Shown here in pieces: positions 33,740-45,860 of a stretch of 64,000 nucleotides of DNA. How positions within the stretch are numbered: position 1 is the first letter of the stretch; every line of letters starts with the position of its first letter. The notes beneath the pieces are model-generated. The model saw nothing but the letters and a program-made list of their open reading frames with translations, did not search any database and was not told where the DNA came from. Position numbers and translations under genes: made by a program. The stretch covers positions 13,458,301 to 13,522,300 of the forward strand of contig OZ021722.1 in NCBI GenBank assembly GCA_963978545.1, written 5' to 3'. The DNA is from Linyphia triangularis. Taxonomy: Eukaryota; Arthropoda; Arachnida; Araneae; Linyphiidae.

Positions 33740-34150
33740 TGAAATACTTGGGAGATATTGCTTAAGTCGCACATGGCTTAAAAATTTATAAAAATATTGA
33801 AGGGACATCTCAAACGGTGAGAAATATTATTAAAATAGCGGGTCTGAATGAACTTGCAGCCCGTAAGAATCCTTAAACAAGTACCTGTAACAGAAAAAAA
33901 TGCCTTGAGTTTGCAAAAAAGCATGTAAGTTATCAGTTATCTTTCTGTGAATCAGTTCTTTTTAATGATGAATTAAAATTTAATATCCAAGGGTCAGATA
34001 ATCGAGTTATGGTCTGGATAAAACCAAACCAACAAATGTTAATTTAGAATTTATGTGGAACTGTCAAACACAGTGGAGGAGGTGTTATAGTATGAGGGTG
34101 TATGAGAGCTGTTGGTGTGTCGCAATTTACGTTATGTAGAAGGAAACAAG
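33740..34150 (+). pseudogene. Tc1-type transposase remnant
   Basis: Segments follow the Tc1 order: HTH-like 'GTSQTVRNIIKIAGLNELAARK' region (33795-33870), 'LEFAKKH'-like (33905-33930), '(V)LFNDELKFNIQGSD' (33955-33995) and 'CGTVKHSGGGVIV' (34053-34090). Stops and frameshifts separate them. The C-terminal third with the last catalytic Glu is not identifiable. Confidence 0.75.
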
Positions 34151-34453
34151 CATAAATATGTGTATCTTGAAATTCTAACACAAAATGTCTTAACCAGTGC
34201 ACAGAAATTGTCACTTGGGAAATTGTCTTCCATGCTTTTGTTAATTCTTAAGCCAAGTGCGACTTGAGGTGCACTTATTCGCGGATTAAATTGAACCTTG
34301 CAATAGGATATTTCTTTTATGAAAGCGTTTTAGCTTTGAAGATCTTCTGGATCAAACTCTATCCTCAAAAGTTTGAAGCTCACAGTGCCTTTCAATAATA
34401 TATATTAAAGATTTCGCCAATTTTTTTCATAGATAATCCATCATTTCATAACT

Positions 34454-34706
34454 GGGTAAATTCCTAGTTCACATTTATGGGTTGGCGCACTTTTGAAAAG
34501 TTGGCGACAAAGCCAGAATGTCGCCAATTCGGAATTCCAATATGAAAAATTGAGAAACGAACCAGCTCTATGATTTGTGGTATAGAAAGGTTGAAGCCAA
34601 AGCACGTCAATAAAAAAAATGAGGTTGCCAAATTTAGAACTGTATCGCCTACAAAACAGCGCCAAATCGGCTTGGCGATATTTTAACGTCAACTAGGAAT
34701 AGACCC
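34454..34706. mobile_element. 253-bp MITE nested in the Tc1-like element
   Basis: The ends GGGTAAATTCCTAGTTCAC and, inverted, GGGTCTATTCCTAGTTGAC form imperfect TIRs. Target duplications ATAACT lie at 34448-34453 and 34707-34712. The interior is rich in GTTGGCGAC and GTCGCCAA. It inserted after, or while, the host element lost function. Confidence 0.85.
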
Positions 34707-35105
34707 ATAACTGAATTACCAACTCACAAATGGATTTAGGAACTCTATTTTAAGACAATCAGCTACAAGCTAAAATTAAACAATTGCTGCTATCATGTCT
34801 TCATAACACTTGCGTACACTTCAGCTTGGAAAATTTATTGCAAATCTGTTATGGAAGACATCAGAATTCATTTTCATATTGCATACGGAAACTTTTTTTG
34901 CATGGCACTTAGCAATATCTCCTAAATATTTCAATTTAAATACTTGCTGCGTTTTGTAAAAACAGACATTTATTATTAACTTATTTTAAAGAGTCAAATT
35001 AAACATATTTCAATAGTTACTAAAGATATGAAGCTAAAGATTAGAAATAATGCTAATTTATTTGCAACTTTGGCTATCGTACGGAGACTTTTTTTACCCA
35101 CTGTA

Positions 35106-36611
35106 ATTAACTCAGTTTGAGAACACATTTCTGATAAAGAAAAGTTTAATTGACTAAAAATAATTTTAAGTTAAATAATAATAATAAAAAATAAAAAAAC
35201 ACTGATTACCATGCTTTGATTTGATTTGGTGGTGGTTTTGCTTGATTATGCTTCCCGGGAGACCGATCACCATGCTTTTTGAGCTGTGTTTTGGAGCAAC
35301 AACGTTTTGTCAACTAAAGTATTGCCACTGCATATATCTAAAACTAATACAATTTATGTATGGTTACGTCATAGTCAATTGCTTATACAACGTATAAATA
35401 AAATGGATATTTTTGATTGGTTTAAAATTTGAATATGTTTTTAAATCTGTACTTTTCATTAGTTGGGTTTTGATACCATGTGCTTCAAAAATTTCTTTTG
35501 TCATGAAATGAAAAATTTTACTTCTTAATTAGTTTCCAAATTTTTGATTTCACGTACTTTCCTTTTCTTTTTAATTATGTGTTATTTTTTTATTGACATG
35601 CTGAGTTATATAACGAATTGAAAAACTCGTTTCAATCAAATGCATTCACGTGCATTATTAAATATAAATATGCTCAGCTTACAAATTTCCTAAGTTACAT
35701 ATAAGCACACACAATGAATTTATTTTCTGATTACAACACGATATGCTTATAAATATTCTAGAGCAGCGTTTGCCATTAACTTTTAGAGATGAGCGGTATA
35801 AGTTATGTTCCAGTTTTTTGTGGGCCGCAGATTTTTACAGAATATGCCAAAATGATTCCTATATATTTATTTTTTTTTTATTTTTTTTTTCATTTTTAGG
35901 AGTTAAAAAAAATATTCTCATTAGATTATTTTAGATAAGATTATCAAGTTTTAGATTATTAAGAAAAAACTATTATAAACTATTCAAGTTTTAGATTATC
36001 AAGCATTAGATTATCAAGTCTAAAAAAATAAGCGAATCTTTAATTAAAACCTGTCTATTGTGTTTTTTTGTGACTTCTGACTTGACATAATATTCAATAA
36101 AGGTATTTAAATCATAATTTCCATATATTCTGCTGATTTATTCGATATCATCAATCTTACTGATCATGTTATTCATTTGCTTAAACTAATCATGGACGTA
36201 TTTGTTAAAGTTTAAGCTGACTTATGATGGATTTTAGTGTATTTGTAATTTGGCAAGTAGCAAGGACTCTTTATCCGAATGATATACATTTTTGCAAGTA
36301 GTGTTTTTCATATTCATATAAATTGTGTGATCAGTTTACATCAGCATCATATGTCCAGAAAACACTCAAATCTAAACATGTTATTTTAATAAATTTTGTT
36401 TGCTTAATTGTATAAATATGGGGGGGGGGGGTAATAGATATTTTATTATCTATCCATAACATCCAGGATATATTTTTCAAAAGTCAGGTTTATACAGAAT
36501 TCTGATATCCAAAAGATATGTCATATATGCATCGTTATTATTGCATTAAAAATATATTCGTTTTCGGTATACAACGCAATTTATTTGTCTGGAATCCTTG
36601 TAAATCTATTA
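35106..36611. other. intergenic, one GC-richer patch
   Basis: 35205-35335 is less AT-rich than its surroundings. On the minus strand it ends in a donor-like AAGCATG|GTAATC at 35209, so it could be an upstream non-coding exon of the unidentified gene. That is a guess. The remainder is AT-rich, with a G10 run at 36421. Confidence 0.3.
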
Positions 36612-37371
36612 CTTTTTACTTTCACTTACCCATGTGTATACATAGGGTAATGAAAGTATAGTATTCAGTAAAAAAAATGTGGGCGTTTTTTTTTTTTTTT
36701 TTTCTTTCTTTCTTTTTTTTTTGCATTTCTCTATGATTTGGATTATCCTGAATTCAAAACTGTTATCTAGAAAAAATGTGTCTGTGTGTCTGTGGTCAGC
36801 ATAACTCCCGAACAATTTGACTTACGATATTCAAATTTGGTGTGGAAGTTGATGATGGCACAGGGATCTACCATTAGGGTTTTCGTCAAAACCGCGCATG
36901 CAAATAAGGTAGTTGCCATTGAAAAAATAGTATTTTTCAGTAATTGCTAAAAAACGTCTCAAACGATTTTGTTCAAAATTGCTGTGATAATTCCTCTTGA
37001 GGTGTTCTAATCATCCCCACCTCCGAAATTCCCATAAAAATGTTTGAATGGCGTAAAAAGTTGAAGAATGAATGCCTTTAACACAGAGTTCTCTTTCCTT
37101 GAGCATACCTCATCAACGATTGTTTTTTCTTCTCTCCTCAGTTTCACTTATGGGAAACGATAATATACGAATTATAGAAAAGTAAATTGCCTAAATCATC
37201 ATTTTGGCGATTTTTTTTTTTTTAAAGACCCATGCAAGAATTATCGCAAAAAATATCACCTAACTGGCCATTTTTGCTAAATGAATGATGAAAATATAAA
37301 AACCGTAAATGACACAAATCCACATCAGTATTATAGGGTAATTGAAAGTTGTGCGATGTTCAACACGCCTA
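36612..37371 (+). mobile_element. dispersed repeat R1, fullest copy
   Basis: The left end ACTTTCACTTACCCATGTG continues into an inverted TAGGGTAATGAAAGT, a terminal hairpin. The right end has TATAGGGTAATTGAAAGT, so the outer ends are also inverted. The interior of about 0.7 kb has no ORF. With the copies at 845, 7827 and 19560 it defines the family. Confidence 0.85.
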
Positions 37372-39149
37372 GTTTTTATTATAATTATAGTCTATATTAA
37401 AGAAACGTAACTTTACAATCGAAATTACATCTTCCACATTGAAAAACTGATTAATTCAAAATCGAAAATCTGACTAAAATTTTATAATGATTTGTTCGAA
37501 ATTCCGATAAGATGATAATTTTTATCATTCATTCCAATATTCAACAAATTTATTTCAACAAATATTTTTATTGCTTTGAAAAGAAATTCATTTCCGGAAT
37601 ACATGCAGTTTGGATATCCGGAATCCAAATAAATTAATAGTTAACTTTTACTGTAATTATAGTAAAGAATGGTGAGTTTTTTCTTGAAATAACTTACTGA
37701 AAGGCATCCGGCCAATATTGATTATATTATTCAAAATCGGAAATTTGATTTTAAATTTTTGTAATGGTTTGACAATTCGGATAAAAGTAACCTGGAATTT
37801 GGTTTATAGGCCAAATTAAAATAACTTCGTGAATTTTACCAATTGTAAAATCGTATAAAACGAACAACTATGACATTTGATTCTTTTATAGCAAAATTCT
37901 AATTTCTCATGAACCAGAATAACATCTAATATCGCCTCTGTTTACATCTGTGCATGGAATGTATTTTCCTCTATAATCATGGCACATTCGCAATCTACCA
38001 TTTTATGCACAAAATGGTGAACGCTCAAGTCAATGAGATTCTGACCGTTCAACTTTTACCCGGAATTTAATACTGGCACAATTAAACGATCACTATGAAT
38101 TGTTGCAATTGAAATTATTAAAACCAAAATATATATATATATATATAAAAAATTATTATTATCTGCTCTCGAAAAGCATACAAACATTAACTGAATTAAG
38201 AAAATTTAAAATAAATATGGTATCCTTTATTTTGTCCTTGCAAAAAGTAAGAATTAAATTTTGCTGAATACTATAAAGTAGTTTGCATTCTATTATTATT
38301 AAAAACTCTTTAACAATCAATCAAGTATTAAATCCGCAATACCAAAATAAATTTGTCGCATCAATAATTTTGTTTCAGTTTTATAATTGTGTTGTTTAGA
38401 TTGACCAATAACCGAACGATCAAATTCAAAGGGAATTCTTTGACGATTTGCATTTCAATTCCTACATTATTTTCTATGTTTTATAAATTGTTACCGGCAA
38501 TAATGTATTAAATCCGGCATTCTATAGAATACCTGCACCTAGGCATTTTAAATTATTCCAAAAATTAGCCGGCAAAGTATAAAACGATTAAACATTTCAC
38601 GCATTGCTCAGGCATTCTAAAGAATGCCAAATGACAAACCGACCAAGTATAAAATACATCACCAATTTTTTGTATAGTTCATATAAATAACGATTTTACT
38701 TTTTATAAGAAATAAAGTTAAGTGAAATTGAAATTAAGTAAATTATCAACTTTCTTGGTACAACAAAAAGGTTCATATTTTATTTTGTTTCATTAATAAA
38801 ATTCATAATTTTTTTTTTTTTATTACTTAAATTCTTTTTAAGTATTTTAAATAAAAGCTTTTTCAAGGGCTGTTTTTCATTATTTTTTCAAAATTACAAA
38901 TGTATTGTTGAGGAAGAACATTTTTTTTTTTTCTTCAAAGTTTTATCATGGCTCTTTTTCATACTTTGCTAAAAATGCCGGTCATTATATAAGGTAGATC
39001 GGCATTTCGTACGTTGCCGGTCATGTGTTCTCAAACATACTTTTCTTGACATACGTATCGTTATGTTATTTTATTAAAATATTTGTTACTTTTAATTTGT
39101 CTTCTGCTGGCTCTGTAAGTTTATACAATAACAGACTTACATAGTTTTA

Positions 39150-39181
<32 letters not shown>

Positions 39182-39472
39182 TATTTAATGTGAAACAGAA
39201 TTCGGTGAATATATGTGATATGTGAGCATGATAGGAATTAGAAAAAAATTACAAATATAGTAAATAAATTATTCGATTGCATCATGCTTCTTAATCGTTA
39301 CTGAAATAATAAAAGGAAATAATGTTTGCTTCCAAATCAAAATAAAGTATTTTAATTGTCAATATGTGTTTTTCATGGCTCTCTCAAGTTAATTAACTAT
39401 TTTTAGAAATAATAATCTTGCGGTTAAAGTTGTATTATTTTTATATTTATCTACCATTTTCAACATCATTTC
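37372..39472. other. AT-rich intergenic DNA
   Basis: Contains repeated GCATTCTA(A)GAATGCC-like palindromic words near 38515-38630, poly-T of 28 at 39151-39178 and other homopolymers. I see no gene. Confidence 0.4.
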
Positions 39473-39481
39473 CAGATTGGT

Positions 39482-39667
39482 TGGTGCCCATCTGATGGCT
39501 GTGTGGTTAGTTCTCTGGTCACACATGCCAAAAGGTGCTGGATCCGAATCCCGGATTAAGCAGGGATGTTCGTTGTGGTTCGGAATCCACGTTAAGCTGT
39601 AGGTCCCGTCGTAATTAGCCGTCATTGTGCATAAAAATAGGTCATTGAGCGTATAAACCAACCAAAC
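39482..39667 (+). mobile_element. tRNA-derived SINE, family B, copy 1
   Basis: A-box-like TGGCTGTGTGGTTAGTTCTC and B-box-like GGATCCGAATCCC head a body distinct from family A (CCGTCATTGTGCATAAAAAT, GGTCATTGAGCG). It ends AAACCAACCAAA. A short target duplication CAGATTGGT flanks it. Confidence 0.85.
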
Positions 39668-42600
39668 AGATTGGTAGTATTTCTTCCATTTGTACTGCTT
39701 CCTTTATTGAACAAAATCAAATTGAAAATAAATCATTATTTGCAGTTATTTATTATTCATTTTGTTAAGTTTTAAATGAAAAGCATTAGTAAATAACCAA
39801 AGAATATCTAAGAATATTTTTCAATATTATTTGGAACGTTAACCCAATTAATAGATAAAAATGGAAAAGAAAAAAGCCGAACCTAACAAATCATGTGAGA
39901 AAATAGAATCGGTTTCTGTCAAGATTGGATCAAGGGAAAGATACTAAACTTTTCATCCCCCCCCCCCCCTCTCCTTCACCCGACAACGCGACCAGTCTTT
40001 TAACAAACGGAACAGATGTGCAATCTTGGTTCTTTGGTTCATTGAATTTTGCTTGCGAGACAAAAAAAAAAGGAGGAACTGGAGGCCAGAGGCCAAACTG
40101 ACCTAAAGCGACCCTCTATAACCATTTCAATTAGTTATCCCGCCAATCGATCTTATTATTTGTTCGCGTCTCTTGAATTGATCTCGTATTTCATCGCCTG
40201 CTGGTTTTGTAAAGACTCTTGTCTCTTCAACACAAGCTTCACATTATCAGATTATCCAAAGAAATACTTCTTCCGTAATAAAATAAAATAAATAAATAAA
40301 AAATACACCATTTTCTTAAAAAAAATCCGCAAATACCCTCATTTTCAAATTATCTTCCAAAATACCAGCCGAACTTTAAAATACGGTAATTTTTGCAGGT
40401 AATTACCCGATTACCGGCTGCTTGTGTAAGTTGTTAATTTAACCTTTTCACATGGGCTCCTGTGAGAGGAAGGGGGCATGTGACAATTTCGGAATTGGGG
40501 TGAGAGGAAGAAATTTCGACAGCACACATGGCCAGCCCATTCAGTTGGGACACAAAGGGGTATTTTGAAGCTGCTTGACAGGGGGGCAATTTAGTAAATG
40601 ATAAGTGACTTTTACCTGCTAGGCGGGTTTTCGCTAACTGCATTTCTACGATTTCCTTTGCTGAATGTTTATTCTTTTGGCTCTATGAAGTCTTGATATT
40701 TTTTTACTAAATTATTTTGCAAATGTTTAAAGTATCCAAACCATAAATAAAAACTTAACTTTAAGTTAACTTTAGTGAATTTTAAGAGCATTTAATATTC
40801 TGATTCCATAAATCTGTTAAAATTTGTCGTAAAACTCTTTTTAATATTTTTCAACTTTTAATTTAAATTTTTGTAGAATCAAATTATTTTAAAAGTGTTT
40901 ATTTTAAACAAAATTTTTAAAATCAAAATTCCCTTTATTGCGTGTCGATAGTCATATGACCAATTGTTATCAATTTACAGGTTATGAAATAGAAATGTGG
41001 GATGTAAATTTGGTATATTATATTTTACACTTATGTTGTATTATTACTTTTATTTACTAAAGACAGATAGATAAATTTTCTATAATCTGAAGAATTATAG
41101 TATGAAAGGTGTAAAATTAAAATAATACAGACAAAAAGTACAATAATATAATTTATCGTATGAGTTTTCATCCTTTTATTAAAAAAATATATAAAAATAA
41201 AAAAATGTCTTCAATTTTGACGATATGTAGCAACACAAATATTGTTTAGTTGGTGAAATTCCCGATAAGAGGAGGTATAAATTTCTGAAACATGATCTGA
41301 AGAAATTGAAAGACATAGGCCCTTGAAGAAAGTTATCTCCACAGTGTAATACAGGGGCTAAAATGACGTAGTTTTAAAAAAGAAGGTAAGGAAGATGAGA
41401 AGTGTACGCGAATCTTTTTTTATTTCAGTTCACATGTCATAAACATATTGTGAATAAAAACAGTCAGTAACTGTTGCAAAATAACTGTTTTATTTTACAA
41501 TTTGGTTGATTACGTCTTCTGTAAATTTTTACGCGAATTTTAGTGGTGAGGATGTTGAAATTTTTTTTTAAAGTAATAAACAATAATTGGTATATTCACT
41601 ATAAAAACAAAAGTAATAAATATAACATTAATAAGCAGTTTTTAAAATAAATCAATATATATCCTTTAACGCTTTTGTACAATTGCTTTACTTTTTTTAT
41701 ATATATAAATGGCAGGCTTTTATAGTTCTTCGCATATATGTATTTGAAATTCATTACAAGCAATAGGTACAGTTTCTATAACATATTTTTGAATAAAAAA
41801 AGGAAATAAACGTTTCACCTTTTACCTCTCTTGTCCAAAGTATTGAATCGTTATACCTTATTCTTGTACGTTGTTCTGTATTGGAGCATTTTGAATTTAT
41901 AGTAAAATATTGCAGTTTCTTACTTTAGAAAATAGTTTATGTTTATATAAAAAATGCAATAATTTTCAACTATTGTGACATAATGGTTAAGTACTATTTA
42001 GAATATTTAAGAGAACTTAATAATTACACAGCAATCCAATCAATTATCCAATAATGATAAAATGTTTTATACGATCGTTCACTATTGAAACAAACTAAGA
42101 TTTATACAAATAGTTAAAACTAATTGCATACAAGCAAAAAGAAAATAGTTAAAAGCACACTAAAAATGTCATTCTGATTTCAAGTATTTCATACCGCATT
42201 GAGAAACATTTTTAAGGTGTATTTTTATATTTTGGAAATCTGAATAGAAATGAAAAACAGATTAAATTTTAACATTTATATTGAAAGTGTGCAAAATTTT
42301 TATTTTATATCTCATTTTTTATTAGCATCCTAAATTTTAATTGCGTCATTAGATTTCCAACAAAAAGTAGGCTACTAATATATGTACATTTTCTATTTCT
42401 ACCACACAATCTTGAAATTCCAAATCTTCCACACCTGTGAGGGGCGTGAATGACTGTCTTCAAGGATGGACGACTGTATTGTACTACTACCTGTACCTTA
42501 CAATGGCCAAGGAACACCCCTCTGGGTAGACTCCAATAGTGAAAATTTCTTTCCCCCCCCTTCAAGAACGACCTTATGGTGAGCCCCTAGCTAATGTTGC
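39668..42600. other. AT-rich intergenic DNA
   Basis: A C12 run lies at about 39958-39969. The patch at 40030-40650 is closer to balanced composition, but its open frames (80 and 69 residues) have no recognisable product. The rest is AT-rich with (TA) stretches. Confidence 0.4.
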
Positions 42601-42603
42601 ATG

Positions 42604-42605
<2 letters not shown>

Positions 42606-42660
<55 letters not shown>
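42606..42660. repeat. (TA)n microsatellite
   Basis: About 27 uninterrupted TA units lie directly at the distal end of repeat R4 copy 2. Confidence 0.97.
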
Positions 42661-42664
<4 letters not shown>

Positions 42665-43543
42665 TTCTGGGATAATTTTTCTTTTAATTTTTTTTTTTAT
42701 TAATTAACAAATATTATAAATAAACGATTTCTAATAAAGCTACATCTCTGAAATTTTCTAGATAAGTATAGTTTCGGCCTTCTAATTGGATTTTTGCTAA
42801 ACAGAATTTTAAAATTTTGATTTCTTTTTTTTTAAATTAATTTTTTTAATTAATTAACAAATATTTCATAAAACGATTTTTAATAGGACTACAGCTCTGA
42901 AATTTTCAACATAATTAGTTTTGGCCTTCTAATTAGACTTTTGACAAACATAATTTAAAATTTTGATTAGCTTTTTTTTAATTAATTTTTGTAATTAACA
43001 AATATTTTACTAAACGATTTCTAATTGGCTATAGTTCTGAAATTTGTAACATAAGTAGTTTTTGCCTTTTAATTGGTCTTTTGAAAAATAGAATTTCTTC
43101 TAATAGGCCTAGAGCTTTGAAAATTTCAACATAGTTATGGCCTTCTAATTTTGTTTTTTACAAATAAGTGTTAAAATATTCTCAAATGGGTGTTATATTA
43201 TTGTATTACCAGGGATTTTTTTTTTTTTTTGCTTCTTGACAGGGTAGGGGCTTCTAATATTAAGGGTTTACGTAGCAATAACTTTTTAGGGAATGAAGCG
43301 AGCTTATGCTTGCATAGCAATGAACCTTTCAACGTGTGAAGTAAGCCTGTGCTTATGTGTCAATGAACTTTTCAGAGAGCAAAGCCAGCTTGGTTTTGGG
43401 TATCAATGAATCATCCTGCGAACAAAGCGTCAAAAGTTGGAACCTATACACCAATTACGGATCTCGGTCGGCAACGCAACTCTAACTAAAATATTGCACA
43501 TAGCACAATTTCGCAGCGAAGCACGGGTACTATTCAGCTAGTT
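42661..43543 (-). mobile_element. dispersed repeat R4, copy 2
   Basis: In reverse complement it starts at ACTAGCTGAATAGTACCCGT and CGTGCTTCGCTGCG, then holds GGTTCATTGC segments. Tandem units of about 145 bp follow, with CTCTGAAATTTTC motifs at 42745, 42894, 43036 and 43113. Its far end runs into the (TA)n tract. Confidence 0.8.
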
Positions 43544-44160
43544 GCGAATAAAAACGAAAACTAATTAACTTCTGAAGTAATTCAGGAGATCATGCCTCTA
43601 GTGGCGCCATCTAGTTATAACTGGGGGACTAAATAGGGGAAAATGCAAAATTTTAAAGTAATAAAGAGATGGGAAATAAATATCATCAATATATATATAT
43701 AGTTTAAAAGACACGAGTCATATCTAATACGATCAGATTTTTCTGATTAAAAAATCAGGACATGTCTCTGCTATGGGAAAGGGATAATTTTTTTTACGTA
43801 TTTATTTATGGAGTTCGGAACACACAATTCTAAAATCTTCAATGTTTGCGGTTTTTTCGGAAGATATACAATATACATTGTAATTCATAGGTTTATTTAA
43901 CTTTTTTATTAGCTTTCAACCATACTTAATATATTTTTTTGAGGCTATAATCCAGAAACTCTGCAGAAATATGACAAGTTAATTTTAGTTATTAACAAAG
44001 ATTTCAGAGTAATTGCAGAAAGTTGTGCCTTCTCAGAATTCCAAATTTTACTAACAATAGAAAATGTTCTTTCAATATCTGCAGTTTTCCCGACAAACTA
44101 AAGCTGAATTCCACAATTTTCATAATTTGGCAATTTCAATTGAATGCTGGTGGAAATGTA
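43544..44160. other. intergenic, nothing recognised
   Basis: No gene, partner repeat or RNA is identified. Confidence 0.4.
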
Positions 44161-44164
44161 AATG

Positions 44165-45450
44165 GGTAATGTAAATGTCATCAAAATCACTAAGATCACA
44201 TACAGATCACAATGTGATATCGCAGTGACAAAGCTTTCGTTGCGAAAATCGCATAAATCACATGGATGTCGCCAAAATCACTAAGATCACATACAGATCA
44301 CAATGTGATATCGCAGTGACAAAGCTTTCGTTGCGAAAATCGCATAAATCACATGGATGTCGCCAAAATCACTAAGATCACATACAGATCACAATGTGAT
44401 ATCGCAGTGACAAAGTTTTCGTTGCGAAAATCGCATAAATCACATGGATGTCGCCAAAGTCACTAAGATCACATACAGATCACAATGTGATATCGCAGTG
44501 ACAAAGTTTTCGTTGCGAAAATCGCATAAATCACATGGATGTCGCCAAAGTCACTAAGATCACATACAGATCACAATGTGATATCGCAGTGACAAAGCTT
44601 TCGTTGCGAAAATCGCATAAATCACATGGATGTCGCCAAAGTCACTAAGATCACATACAGATCACAATGTGATATCGCAGTGACAAAGTTTTCGTTGCGA
44701 AAATCGCATAAATCACATGGATGTCGCCAAAGTCACTAAGATCACATACAGATCACAATGTGATATCGCAGTGACAAAGTTTTCGTTGCGAAAATCGCAT
44801 AAATCACATGGATGTCGCCAAAATCACTAAGATCACATACAGATCACAATGTGATATCTCAGTGACAAAGTTTTCGTTACGAAAATCGCATAAATCACAT
44901 GGATGTCGCCAAAGTCACTAAGATCACATACAGATCACAATGTGACATCGCAGCGACAAAGCTTTCGTTGCTAAAATCGCATAAATCACATAGATGTCGC
45001 CAAAGTCACTAAGATCGCATACTGATCACAATGTGATATAGCAGTGACGTGAGATTCGTTGATAAAATCACATAGATGTCCCCAAAATCACATAGAGATC
45101 ACACTGATACCACAAAAATAGCATAAATGTTAAAATGTGATATCCCTGTGTATCCCTGTGATATCGCAAAATTACGTCTTATATCACATACATGTCACAA
45201 AATGACTTATTTGTGATTTTCATTATATAAAATTATTTTGGGATATCACTGGATGTCGCTGCCATATCACAAAGTAACATCACGACTTCGTCACAGTGTG
45301 ATGTCGCTGCGATATCACATGGAAGTCGAAAGTGACGTGAACTTTTGCGACATCGCTGCGATATCCCATGCAAGTCACATTGTGACCGTGATCTTTGCGA
45401 CGAAAAACTTCGTTGCAGTGACGTAACTGTGACAAAGATGGTTAGTAGGG
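44165..45450 (-). repeat. 91-bp satellite block with terminal segment (array 2, inverted relative to array 1)
   Basis: Nine to ten units of 91 bp start at 44188 (44279, 44370 and so on). Each is the reverse complement of the array 1 unit but with its own fixed variants (ATACAGATCACAATGTGATA). After 45060 comes non-periodic related sequence with GATATCGC-type words, ending ATGGTTAGTAGGG (45438-45450). That is the reverse complement of CCCTACTAACCAT, matching the outer end of array 1. Confidence 0.95.
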
Positions 45451-45465
45451 TTTGGGTCCTTTTAA

Positions 45466-45620
45466 GGACCCTTCACAAAATTCCATGCCCAAAAAACGGA
45501 CCCTTCACAAAATTCCATAATCAACAAAAGGACCCTTCACAAAATTCCATGTCCAACAAACTGACCTTTCACGAAATTCCAAGTAAAAAAAAAACGGAAC
45601 CTTTACATCATTTCCAGTTT
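45466..45620. repeat. 32-bp tandem repeat, about five units
   Basis: Units start at 45466, 45498, 45530, 45562 and 45596 with GGACCCTTCACAAAATTCCA, decaying toward the right. With the preceding satellite it makes a spurious 142-residue open frame. Confidence 0.92.
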
Positions 45621-45860
45621 AAAAATAGACCAATTACAAAATTACAAAGTTTATTTTATGCCAAAAGGAGAAAATGGCTTGATTGCCCACATGTTGATTT
45701 TAAGGAAGTGACGTCGTGGACGCCAAACCATATGCTCAAAATATATAAAATTGGAAATTTTTCACAAAATTAATATTTTTTCACAAAAATAGGACCCAGT
45801 AAAAAAACCTGGATTAGACCCCTGACAAGACTTAAAGTTTTTCATGGTACTACCATAGTA

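Larger units (their letters stand above)
33569..35103 (+). mobile_element. dead Tc1-like DNA transposon, 1535 bp
   Basis: Terminal inverted repeats CTGTGGGTAAAAAAAGTCTC (33569) and, inverted, CAGTGGGTAAAAAAAGTCTC (ending 35103) extend with mismatches through AGCCAAAGTT and AAATAAATTAGC. TA lies on both sides (33567-33568, 35104-35105). Plus-strand remnants include an N-terminal helix-turn-helix part, 'FAKKHVSYQLSF...SVLFNDELKFN' with a catalytic Asp, and 'VKHSGGGVIV', in broken frames. The transposase is inactive. A separate MITE sits inside. Confidence 0.9.

Noticed and set aside
35205..35335. Upstream coding exon of the unnamed gene
   Set aside because: Three minus-strand readings are possible, with stops or an unsupported start; at most a non-coding exon.
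44165..45450. Terminal inverted repeats on both ends of the satellite element
   Set aside because: Only one end shares CCCTAMTAACCAT; the opposite ends of the two arrays do not match it convincingly.
45345..45773. 142-residue open frame, the longest in the window
   Set aside because: It is a fusion of satellite edge and a 32-bp tandem repeat with no recognisable domain.
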